From: Harmonia axyridis
Lineage: Eukaryota > Arthropoda > Insecta > Coleoptera > Coccinellidae
Length of the DNA: 64,000 bases
Reading direction: 5' to 3'
Assembly (NCBI RefSeq): GCF_914767665.1
Contig: NC_059501.1
Coordinates: 7,752,501 to 7,816,500 of the forward strand
The translations under genes and the position numbers were made by a program. This document shows, one piece after another, positions 35,670-47,019 of the stretch (positions are counted from its first letter, which is position 1; the number at the start of each line of letters is the position of its first letter). The notes under the pieces were generated by a model. It searched no databases and was not told where the DNA came from. It saw nothing but the letters and a program-made list of their open reading frames with translations.

Positions 35670-36080
35670 AAATGGTCATTCAGGCTATCCTGTCATAAAT
35701 TTTGAGATTTATAATTTTTTGTCAGAGAAGGTAAGTTGTGAGCATTCAACTAATTTTGAGTGTCACGTGCAAAATAACACGAATAATATCAGTTTGAGCA
35801 ATATTAAGTAGGAAAAAAAACCAAGTCCGGGAAACCCCACCAACTCATAAATATCACGCACCAATATAAAATGTTATCAGCAAATTTGGCCTTTTTCTCG
35901 AATTTCACATTGTCTGGACAATTGTCTATAAATAACGGTCTAAAATTCGTCTTTTCTTTTGAATTAGTAATTTCTCAGAGTGAAGTACTTTTCCATACAA
36001 CTGCTAATGAAAGTTGCGTTATTTTTATAGAATACCTGGATTTCAAAATTATGTAATGATCATACTGTAGGAAAAATTAT
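35670..36080. other. Noncoding DNA
   Basis: No gene recognised; the 61-codon frame at 35871-36056 has no family resemblance. Confidence 0.35.
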
Positions 36081-36088
36081 TCCTCACG

Positions 36089-36801
36089 CAGGGCCGGCGT
36101 TAGGGGTGAAACAGTGAAGCGACTGTTTCAGGCGCCACTTTTCGATGGGCGGCAATTTAGCCCAGTTTGTGTCCGCCCTTTCATATTTCTGAAAAAAAAT
36201 CTTTATTCTTGAAAACAACATGAGGTTGCTCCGCTTTGCTGCGTTTATCAACATTCCCTGCAATAAAAATCAATAAGGGATGGAATGTATTTCACAAAGA
36301 CGAAAAACAACACTTCGAATTACGTGGAAGTTGTTTACACATTCAACATGGAAAATTCCTACGATTCTGAATGCGAAACAAGTTACTGATAAATGCTAAA
36401 AGTTTTCAGCTGAACATATGTTTTTTATCCCATTTAGTTTTTGGAGCTATGCATGCCTTACCGCCCTTTGTATCTTGTGGTGTGATAGGTAATCTTTCAT
36501 CGATCATATGTGATCGATTGTGAATGTGAGAATCAGATATATTACTTACGCATTGTTCATCGGTGTCGAAGAAATTCAGCAATTTATTGTAGGAAAAAAT
36601 GTCCGAAAAAAAAAGAAATCCAGTGGAAACGACTTTAGAAAGAAACAATTAGCAAAATCGCTAGAGAAATCAAAAATGGCGAATTATCATTGAGGCAGGT
36701 GATGTTTTTTGTTAGGAGGGGAGTTGTTTATTGATAGTTTTTCAGCAGGGGCGCCAAAAAATTCTTTGTTTCAGGCGCCAAAATTGCTCGCGCCGGCCCT
36801 G
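36089..36801. mobile_element. 713-bp non-autonomous hAT element, perfect 8-bp target duplication
   Basis: Ends are CAGGGCCGGCG at the left and CGCCGGCCCTG at the right. TCCTCACG flanks both sides (36081-36088 and 36802-36809). Paired GGCGCC-rich blocks lie near both ends. No transposase frame is present, so it must have been moved in trans. Fragments of the same family lie at 23770 and 30780. The perfect target duplication suggests a fairly recent insertion. Confidence 0.85.
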
Positions 36802-36809
36802 TCCTCACG

Positions 36810-37184
36810 TCACTCTGCCCACACTACGCTTGATAGACCAATGAAATTTGGCTTTTGAAAAGTTGTTTCTATGGAAACGCATGAAATGCACAAAAACTGT
36901 TACGAAGGCCATTTTGAATTGAATCAAGTATATTACTTGTATTATTCAAATTCGTGGAGTTGTAGGCAAAGTATAATGTGCAACATGTGGAGAAAGTTGA
37001 ACTTTGTCCACTTGTTGCATAATATACCTACTATGTCTTATCCATTAAATTAATGCACCTTAAAGCACGGCAATATCTTGGTATTCGAGCTGTTAGATTT
37101 GGCTTTTATTTTCAACAACTCTTTCCCGATATTCTATTCCTATTTTCTTCAGTTATTGGGAAATTGTATCCTTAGAAACACTGT
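36810..37184. other. Noncoding DNA
   Basis: The 60-codon frame at 36871-37053 resembles nothing I know. No RNA gene seen. Confidence 0.35.
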
Positions 37185-37345
37185 GATAGATTTTTCAATG
37201 ACTTACCAATTATATTTTGGCACTTTCGATTAACTAATAGATAGATTTTTCAATGACTTACCATTTATATTTTGCCACTTTCGATTAACTAATAGATAGC
37301 TTTTTCAATGACTTACCTTTTATATTCCTGGCACTTTCAATTAAC
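37185..37345. repeat. Three tandem copies of a 55-bp unit
   Basis: GATAGATTTTTCAATGACTT begins units at 37185, 37240 and 37295 (the last with GATAGC). Each continues CC...TATATT...GGCACTTTCGATTAACTA. The copies differ by a few substitutions. Confidence 0.75.
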
Positions 37346-37349
37346 TAAC

Positions 37350-38755
37350 TTGCACTGTCCACTTAACAGTATACCTCTTCCACTTAGGCAGGATTTAGGC
37401 ATTGTCAACTTTCCTCGCATTTTGTTTTGCACTGTATATCTTTCTCCGTGAGATATTTTAATTTTCAAAAAGTCGAACTGTTTGAGCTTTAGGCATCTGC
37501 ACAACTCAAGTATAAATACTACATCTATAAAGTCCAATTTATAAGCCATTATGACATAATCAATTTTGTAAACTGAAGTATCATTGAAAAGACAAATCGT
37601 TGAATAAGAGTTCCTTCAATGCCGAATCGGAATTTGATTTTTGAAAATGTTTTCATATAGTTGAAATTGATGACAAAACTTTAATAACATACATTATCGC
37701 TACATTATTTACTGAATGGCTTGAATTGATATTAAAAAAACAGTATATTTTACGTTGAGAATATCAGTATTACTTTTCGCAAATTTTATTTGAAATTCTA
37801 ACTTAATGTCATCTTAATTTCAAAATAATAGTCGAGATCTCAACAATTAGAAAATTTCTCTTTATCCATCAACGTTATAAATTATAAAGAATGACGACAA
37901 AATTTCGATTGTGTTCAAGTATTTGTGCATTAAACACTTTTACCTAAAAAATATATTTCAAAAAAGATGGTTCAATGAACAATGTATATTATAATAAGAG
38001 TTGTGTCGTCGATCACTCTATCTGATGCTTTTATTTTTCTTGAACAAGAATCCAAGACGTTTCCAATAGTCTTCATTAATATCTCTGTTTATATATTCAT
38101 GGAAAATATTTGAGGCTGTTATTCAAAAGTAGAGATATTGCTACTTGCTACCTAACTTGTTTTTCAGCTGATTCAAGAGAAGTTATCTCTATTCAAAATC
38201 CTATACTTCTTTTACGAAGATAAATCAATAGAAGATATGCTCGCAAAAGGTTTTGTTTGTTGGGAACAACCACCTTTTATCTCCCATAATATTTTTATGG
38301 TTCTTGATAATTTTTTCTAATCTGCCACCGAAAGCTTATAAATATTTATTTCTTATCGCTGACAATATTTACAGCTCAATTCGGAAGCTCAGAGAAGAGA
38401 ATTATAACTATTTCAACTAACCAAACTGCAAAATTTTTGGAATATGATTTTGAATGGAATATGAATTTTTCAGAAACTGCTCAAAAGACAAAATTTCAAA
38501 ACCCAGTTCATGATTTAAAACCTCCTTTCAAGTTATAAATAGATTGAAAAAGAATTGAAAAAAAACACAGGGTTGGTATAAGGAGCTTTTGAAAGGTCGT
38601 TCATTTATGTGCACATGACAGTCGCACATTGTATTATTTGAGATATAAATTATTTTTCTGTTAATCTGTTATTCAATTTAGATGAGGAGTTCTGATGATG
38701 CGAATATTTCTCTGGAAAAAAATTCAAATAAATCCTACCTTTTTTCTATATACAT
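37350..38755. other. Noncoding AT-rich DNA
   Basis: No gene, RNA or organised repeat recognised. Confidence 0.4.
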
Positions 38756-38758
38756 ATA

Positions 38759-39590
38759 GGGTTTTCCAATAAATTTCATTTCGATATAAAAAAAAGAGTA
38801 TATTTTAATAGAAATCAATGAATATTTATTTCATTATAAAAAGGAAGGTATGCCAATAAAGATGGAAAACGTTATCGGACAAATGACTACCACGACTACG
38901 GTTGCAGCACAATAGCCTTTACAAGAAAATATCTATCAACAATACGCACATTTGCGGCTAAATGTCCTCGATAACTTCACAAATTCTATTCTGGAGGTCT
39001 TGAATCGATCGTGTAGTGTGAGCATATCTTTCACGAGCTCCCAGAGAAAAAGTATAACGATGTCAAATCAAAATATCTCGGTGGCCAATTGTGATAGGCC
39101 AGGACACTAATTGTAAAATTTCGATTGTTTCGTTGCTTCTGTGGCACGTATCGCAGTCTTGTTGAATAAACGTCGTCCACATCAATACCTTACAATTTAA
39201 TGTCGTGAAATGCCTAATTTTTTAGATCGACAAGGAATCGACCAACCTGGATTTTCGTCAATTCTACGGGCTACAGCAGCAATATTCACAAGCGACCAAA
39301 AAGTGTTTTAGTTATGAGAACTGTGATTGCAAAATTTCCACCATTAACGGAATCAACAATTTCAATACGTTGTGTCATTCCATTTTTAGTGATGGCGTAG
39401 CTTTTACTTGTCATATGTCAAAATATAACAGCTTCAAAATTTCTCAGTTCAATAATTCTTCAACTAGTCGATTGAATAATTTCAAATTTGAAGTGTAGTC
39501 GCTCTTGTATGTCTTTCCTTCAATATTTCTGAAATCACAAACAAATCAGATCCGGAATTTTTCTATTTTCGGGAATATTGGATCACCCTG
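38759..39590 (-). pseudogene. Degraded IS630/Tc1-mariner-type transposon
   Basis: Read on the minus strand, broken frames give MTSKSYAITKNGMTQRIEIV near 39418. Further on they give a stretch ending NWPPRYFDLTSLYFF and then RSIQDLQNRICEVIEDI. The NWPPR...DLT...FF block followed by a helical tail is the C-terminal catalytic signature of a common insect IS630-like transposase group. The N-terminal piece fits its helix-turn-helix start. Many stops and an internal deletion make it dead. Outer ends GGGTTTTCCAATA and TATTGGATCACCC are short inverted repeats next to TA. Confidence 0.6.
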
Positions 39591-41589
39591 TATGTTATGA
39601 AAAATTATAATAAAAAAGTCAGCACTTTTTTTTCCAAAGGAAACATGTTCAAATAATTATGCTACTGTTTTTCCCGAATATCCCGATAATTCTTCCAAAA
39701 AATAAATGAATAATCAGAAAAAAATTATCCCTGCACTTCAATTCTTTTTTTAGCGAAAGTGATTTGTGATATAATTATGCCAACTTATGCCCGTTAGATT
39801 TTCAGAAAAAATCAATAGTTTTTCCCTCATAGGCGGAAAATGAGAAAAATCAGTAGATTGTAGGAAAATCAGTATAAATGGCAACACACAACTGGTGGGA
39901 AGTTCTATATTTCCCAAAAAAAATTATAGAAAATCCAAAAGTGCTGGGTCAACTTTACTCACATCAAAAAATTGTGTTACACCCAAGTAAAAGTAGAAAT
40001 TTCCACATAAAATTAATAAAAAACAAAAAAATTAAAAAAAGTTAACCCAGCTAACAGCTTTGGTCTTTTTGAACGAGAATTGTTTTATACGGGGTGGGTC
40101 TTTGATTTGTACACATATGTCAACCGAAGATTCCCAACGTCAAGGGAAATACTTTTTTCCTTTACCATTTTTTCCGATTCGGCTCAGTTGAATTGATTTG
40201 GGCTGTTGAAAATCCATACAAAACTGTAATATTTAGTTATATCTCGCAAATGGAATGAAATCAAAGGAAATGATTTTTGGAATATGGTTTTTATTTCGAT
40301 TGAAATATATGTACGAGCAAAAACTCTCCCTGTATAGTCTGTAAAATTTCAAACAATTTAGTGATAACTGATTTCTTTCCTTTGAAGAAATCTGACCAGA
40401 ACAAGACAACTGCACAAATGAATCAAAAGTATCTGAAGCAATTTTCGCCGGAGAAAAACAAAAGTGCGGGACTAACTTTCTTCAATTTTTTTTTACAGAA
40501 ATGTCAAGAGTCAATACTTAAGAGCATGACTTCCCATAAGTGCAGCACAATTGTTACCCATATTTTCATAAAAAAAATCCAAATACAGATATGCTGGGAT
40601 GAGTTTTTCTTTATTTTCGAGACTTCTTGTGAAAAGGACAGTCCCATTCAAAAAGGGATGTCTGCTCACATAAGGCATAAGTAGTAAGTACAAAGTTTTA
40701 TCTACGATTGCTCATAATGAAAAAGAATGAACACAACGGTGATTAAATTTTGTGAAACTAAACTGAAAAATTCAAAATTATTTGCCTTGATGAGAACATC
40801 GAACTATCTTTATTTCTTACACTGACAATGACAACCACTTGACGTCTAGCCAGTCAAGCGCGGAACTTTAATTAAGTAAACAATGCCTTTTAAGTGAAAT
40901 TTTCGACTGTTATTTATGTAGTTCAGATAAGTGATTCAAAAAGAACTGCATCTAATATAGCAGAAGCAGTGCGGGCTATTTGTTAATTATAAGATCCTTT
41001 TGTGTCTGAATTCTTCTCCGAAAATATGCATTACGTAATGAAATATTAGTTGTGTAATGAGCTTCATTACGTAATACAAATGGACAAAATTACGTGGTCG
41101 AATAACTTCAAAATGTAGCAGTCGTAGATAAGGTATATCTTGTCAGGTTAGGCAACCTAATAAAAGGCGAGGGAAGATGTTTTTCTAGAGAGAAATGCGC
41201 AAATATTACACTCAGTTAAATTACATCTATAAATAAAACAGACCTTATAAAGGAAAGAACTTTTCATAGTTTTGTCACAGTTGCTGCGCACAGTTAATAT
41301 TTTAAACTTAACTCTACAGTATACTAGAGTTTATTTATGTAATATTCTGAATAAACTCTCTTATTAATCTTATTATTATTATTATTATAGTTTTGTCAGA
41401 TTTTTGTTTATCGATCTTGTGATGAGGTCAATAAATAAATATTTTATTTTCTAAAATTTCAATACTCAATGTTAGTGAATAATTTGAATTTGAATTAAAA
41501 CACAATGGCGACAATGCATCATTAACATTCGGTTTTTTAGATCTTCTTTATGTATATGTGTATTTCAAAAGTTTCAATAAAAATAAGTG
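39591..41589. other. Noncoding DNA with a pair of TTACGTAA palindromes
   Basis: No gene recognised; the 107-codon frame at 40361-40684 is low-complexity and lysine-rich. Near 41360-41390 an AATAAA and a run of TTA triplets look like the 3' end of an old retroelement. Confidence 0.4.
41030..41075. promoter_or_regulatory. Paired ATTACGTAAT sites
   Basis: Perfect 10-bp palindromes ATTACGTAAT lie at 41030-41039 and 41066-41075, with a related TTACGTGG at 41090. This is the optimal binding core of PAR-type bZIP factors (Pdp1, Vrille and relatives). No nearby gene is evident, so regulatory use is a guess. Confidence 0.3.
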
Positions 41590-42300
41590 AATATATACAT
41601 AGTGTGTATGAAAATAGGGGTTGATTTCTTCTCAAGGAATAGAGGAGTCTTTCATATAAACTTTTTTTTTGTGAGCCCCTTCCCGCTTAGTTACAAGCTA
41701 CAGCCCCCTAAATATGGCGCCCGAAAAGTAGTTTTCAATTTTTTTCTTGAAAACCAAAAAATTCACAAAAATGAAATAAGCTGACATTTTATGCGGGCCA
41801 GAAGGCATTCAAAAAAATTGTTGGTGGTGTTCCTTCATGATTCCAATGGAAAGAAAAAGCTTGCTTTGCAATAACTTTTTCCTTTTCATATTTTACAATG
41901 AGAAAATTAATTTTGGATAGACTGATCCATTTTCAATAAATAATAAGATCTCTTGTAAGTTTTTGCTAAAATTCAGGGTTTTCGAGAAAACAAAAATATC
42001 AACAGATAAGACGCCTGAGTTGTGGAGGTTGGAATTATTTCGACCTCATATTTTTTCCAATAGGCGCATGTCAAAACGATATTTTTATTACTTCAAATAT
42101 AATATAATTGTAACAAAAATAAACAAATATAAACTTTTCACAAATTAAAAACTACTTTTCGAGCGCCATATTCAGGGGGCTGTAATTAAGCGGGGGATAA
42201 AAAAAAAGGTTTATATGATAGACCCACCTAATTTTTTGACAAGGAATTGCCTCTGAATTTTTTCGCAACTCTTCATATACCTACACCCTGTATAACTATT
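41590..42300. mobile_element. Foldback element with ~150-bp inverted arms
   Basis: The left arm (41590-41740) contains TAAACTTTTTTTTTGTGAGC and GCCCCCTAAATATGGCGCCC. The right arm (42140-42300) contains the inverted GAGCGCCATATTCAGGGGGC and AAAAAAGGTTTATATGATAG. About 400 bp separate them. The right edge is CACCCTGTATA. The frames at 41587-41784 and 41963-42148 are byproducts. Confidence 0.6.
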
Positions 42301-42707
42301 ATTGTGTATTAATTCAAAACATTAACGAAAATATATGACTCAAATTATGAACAAATAAATACTATAAAAAATTATAATGGATGAAAAAATCTTCGAAAAT
42401 TAGGGGCGCTGTCTAATATATTGCCACAGGCGCAATAGTACCTAGATACGCCTCTGAATGCCACCATTTATGTAGGCTCAGAAACTGACAGCCAATCAAA
42501 AACGAGACCACTCGTGACGCCACTGTATTAGTTATGATGTTTACTATCTTATGTCTTTTGTTATCATATAATGCCATTATAACAGGCAATTTAACACGCA
42601 AATCTTCCAAGTCCCTCATTGAACTCATTAAGAAGGGCTCAAAATATTTTGTTATCTAAAAAATTTCAGTTGCTACATTTAATTAAATTACGGCCCAAAA
42701 GAAGATT
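42301..42707. other. Noncoding DNA
   Basis: A G/C-richer patch (42400-42530, AGGCGCAATAGTACCTAGATACGCC) looks like transposon-derived sequence. No gene. Confidence 0.35.
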
Positions 42708-43500
42708 CATTCACTACTTGAGACGTCTCAAAGTTATCCCAAAAATTTCCGAAAAGAGGAACATAATGTGATAAATGGATGAAGTCAAGTACCTAGTAGA
42801 AAGAAATACATTAAGGGTACAATTCCTGTAATTATGTACATACTTGTTACCTTTCAAAATATTTCATAATCAAAAGTTGTAATTAATGATTTGCTTCTAC
42901 CTAATTTACACTTATGTTGGTGAATTCAAAGAAATATTATACATTCACTACCTGAGAAGTCTCAAATTTATCCCAAAAATTTCTGAAAAGAGGAACATAA
43001 TGTGATAAATGGAAGAAGTCAAGTACCTAGTAGGAAGAAATACCCTACCAAACATTAAGGGAACAATTTCTGTAATTATATACATACTTGTTACCTTTCA
43101 AAATATTTCATAAACGAAAGTTGTAATTGAGGATTTTTGAAGTTTTGATTCTATTGAATAGCTTTGGACACGCTTCTACCTAATTTACACTTATGTTGGT
43201 GAATTCAAGGAAATATTATACATTCACCACCTGAGACGTCTCAAATTTATCCCAAAAATCTCTGAAAAGAGGATCATAATGTGATAAATGGAAGAAGTCA
43301 AGTACCTAGTAGAAAGAAATACCCTACCAAATATTAAGGGAACAATTCCTGTAATTATGTACATACTTGATACCTTTCAAAATATTTCATAATCATGTAA
43401 TTGAAGATTTTTGAAGTTTTAATTCTATTGAATAGCTTTGGACACGCTTCTACCTAATTTACACTTATGTCGGTGAATTCAAAGAAATATTATACCTAGT
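42708..43500. repeat. Three tandem copies of a 234-279-bp unit
   Basis: Units start at about 42708, 42942 and 43221 with CATTCACTACCTGAGA. They run through TTTATCCCAAAAATTTCTGA, GGAAGAAGTCAAGTACCTAG and GGTGAATTCAA. The first lacks a 45-bp block (TTTTGAAGTTTTGATTCTAT) that the others carry. Confidence 0.8.
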
Positions 43501-45455
43501 GTACTTCATGTTAGATGTATTGGAAGAATTGTAATTGGATAATTCTGCTTTCAGTTGGGGATACCATTTTTTTTTTGAAAACATTTTTCCAAGCAAATTA
43601 CACTACGGGAGAGGTGACATTCATTTAAGCTTAGTGTTTCCATGCAAATTTCAACATTTCCTAAAATGAAATATGTTAGTTCATTGAACATTTATGCATT
43701 AAAAACAGTTCTTACCTCAAACAGTTTGCTATAGTCTGAATGTAATATTTATAATAAAGTACTCAAAGTAGGTACTAAAACGAGATATTGAAGGTTAAGT
43801 AATGTTTCTTGTTGTTTGGACAATGTCTATTAGAAACATTTTTCGTATATTAATAAAACATGAGAAAAATACTGTGCAAGAAAAGTCAATACTTGATATG
43901 CGTTATTCAGACTCCGCTCCATCGACAACAAAGGTTTAAAAGGTGATATGCTGACTATAAAAATTTGGAAATCACAGATTTGCAGATATATAGGTACTTT
44001 TGGGCGCTCTTTCATTATTGCCCCAATTGCGCGCTTGGAGACCGTAGAGCTGTAATATGTATACATATAAATAAATGTTATCTCGAAGTGAGAAATTGGC
44101 GCCTGAATGAAGGACAGCTGAAAAGTTACAGACTTGAAGTCAGTGCTTTTCTGATCTTTTCTCGGTTGAAATCAAATTTGCAATTACATATTTGAATTCT
44201 TTCAGTGTTTTGTTATCGGAGTTATATACCTATTCCTTCAAAAATTGAACCATCACTTTCAATCATACCTTCAAAAGATGTCAATGAATTATGGGAATCC
44301 AACTATCTACTTCAAATTTTAAGTTTAGAATCATTAGCCAGTCACGTGAGACGTGTGGTTTTCTGAACTCAAATATGAAATTATCTCATAAAAATTCTGT
44401 GATTATGCACGTGACTTCACCATCGTATCAGTTGGCAAGAATGAGAAATAGACTTACAAAATGTATAAAATCTTAATTCACATGTGTGATGAAAGTACAC
44501 AATTGGGTAGGTAGGTACTTTTATAAAGCTTCGATTTTGGACTTTGGATAAATGTGTACACGTTCGTTTATTAGATTTAGTTTAGTTTTTCACCACATAT
44601 TGGGAAGAATATTCCAACGTAATGAATACTTCTTTTTAACTTCAATCTTTCTCACCAATAGTTGAATAAATTCATTTTGCAAAACCGACAGGATTTTGCA
44701 GAATTATGGTACAAGCTATGTATAAGAAAAAATATTCGAATTGTTATTATAAATAATCATGTACAAGAATGTTTTAACTAGTAGATATACACACACAAAA
44801 AAAATGCATAAAATATATTAAACATAAAATTTACTACTATAATTGATTTTCACAATCTCCTAAGTTTCAAATAAAATGTTGTACTTACGATTTAATATCT
44901 CTATACATATAATAGATATTATAGTAGGACAACGTCGTTCAAATTCGAATTGACGTACAACAGTACCATCTAGGAAGGAGTAGCCATACTATCCATAATG
45001 CATCCATATAAAGCTACCTCTTTCGGGAATTTGATGAACTATCTAAGAAAAACAGGGCCGGCCTGAAGCAGAATTTTCGGTATCATAGACATATAATAAT
45101 ATGAAATGGGCGTTAGAGAGAGACCGTTGATATCGGTATATTGTGACAAAAATAGAATAGTTAATGGCGAAATTGGTTTCGTGAATTGATTGTGAGTTTT
45201 CTTGTGGAGATTATGGATTCTTCAACGAATTACTAAGTGTTTGTTGTAATTCTTCTACTTATTTCAGTACTTATGAACAATTTCAGATATCCTGTCGACT
45301 TATCTACCATATATCATCAGAAAAAGGAACCTGCAGTTGAATGAAATTTATTCCTTTTGTTGATATAACCTAGAAAATAAAATATAAATATTTTTTCTGA
45401 AATATAAGATAAATGAGAATTAGTTTTGGTGGTTCATTTATCCTTCCGTGTTTTG
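43501..45455. other. Noncoding AT-rich DNA
   Basis: No gene or RNA recognised. The frames at 43830-44066 and 43965-44195 overlap on opposite strands and match no family. Confidence 0.4.
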
Positions 45456-45459
45456 ATGT

Positions 45460-46600
45460 GCCCAAGGGCGTAGAAATAGGGGGGTACTGACTACTGGGGT
45501 AATTATCCCCCTCCAAGATTTTCGAAATATAAAATTTCAGAAATCTCGCACAGATGAAGAGCGAAAATCTCTCTATAAAATAAACCAATAATAATCATTT
45601 TGCTCTCCATGAAATCGATACGTCGGTAAAAAATCGGGACCCCTTTACGGTTTATAAGTTTATTATCGCTTTCAAGATGAGTACTTTTTTGCACTACGCG
45701 CTCGTCTTTGTCCGAGGTTTATTATTTTCCGTTATCTATCCGCTTTCTCGGTATCGCCCCTTATTTGCCATCTGTGATTTTTGCATTCGTCAGCGGTATG
45801 CACTTACCTGTTGTTTTCGGTTTTTTTTTTATCGTTCTCGTCACAAACTATCATTATGTAGTTATCAAAGAACTGAACTGAAAAATTCGCATCAAAAAAT
45901 TGTCTGGGCTGTGTTGTACAATTTATTGTGTTTCATTCAAATTGCAATTTATTTGTGAAGACATCAGTTTTGAATTGACCAAATCTACTGGTTGTTCCTA
46001 AATTGGAGGTGCAAATGAAAATTACAGATTTCTCGGATCATTTCATAAAAAAAGTCATATAACATGAGTTCGCAAACGCTTTGTTTTTGAGTTTTCTTCT
46101 CATAGCACCTTCCATTCTCAAGATATTCAACTTGAATTGGCATAGATATTCCAATTTAAAGTTTTCATCATGTGATATCCTAATTATGAATGCAAATCTA
46201 CAGGGTGATTTTTTTCTGGAAGGGTACCCCGCTTCTTTCCACCAGAATTATTTTTTGTGAACCACTGGTAGTTTAGAAAAAGATATTTTGATTCAGTGCT
46301 ACACTTTTTGGTTTGTTGTAGTTTTGTCGTATCTGCAATCGATTTCGAGAAAAAAAACAAACAGTTAGCTTTCTATAGTTATTCTCAGGAAAATCCAAAT
46401 TATTATAAAGATCCAGTTAGTAAGCTGTGATAAATAAATTAATTATAAGTTTTGGTACTTATTTACCAACTCTGTAGCGAAGATTAATAAAGATTCGATA
46501 AACTGGTTTACCATCACAAAAAAGTAGGACTAGTAGAAACACCCTGTATCTCGAAAACAAAGCGTTTGCGGGCTCATTTTTATGAGATACATTTTTTTAA
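45460..46600 (-). repeat. Dispersed repeat family 1, long inverted copy
   Basis: The end AAGGGCGTAGAAATAGGGGG at 45466 matches the terminus of the 14929-15768 copy. The middle (45690-45975) is the inverted counterpart of 30390-30640. The rest (TTCCTAAATTGGAGG, CATCATGTGATATCC, TTTGTCGTATCTGCAATCGA) aligns with the core. The overlapping 93- and 78-codon frames are incidental. Confidence 0.6.
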
Positions 46601-47019
46601 TCTTTCTCGATACTTAGACATGTCAAGTATAGAAATTTCTAATTATCAAAATGATTATACTCGCTCAAAAAGGTCTGAATATGAAAAAATAAGATTCACC
46701 TCACAGTTTAGAAAACGGAGCAGTCAGTTGTTGTTGAAATCCCAAAGAAATCTCGATGAATATTGCGAACTCGTAATTATTAACTGCCCTTATATGGCTT
46801 GAATTATTTAAAAATATTATTCCAATCACAAAATAACACGAAAAACTGAGACAATAGTCAGTTTTGGTCCATAATAAATAAATAAAGATTAAACATACAA
46901 ACTCGCCAGTTTCGATTTGAAATCAAGGCTATTTCCGCTACGCCAGCGAGTAAGAGTGAGAAAGACTTCCCACAAATGCTCTATTTCAGTCGGCCTCCCT
47001 TTTCTGTACCTACGGGTCC

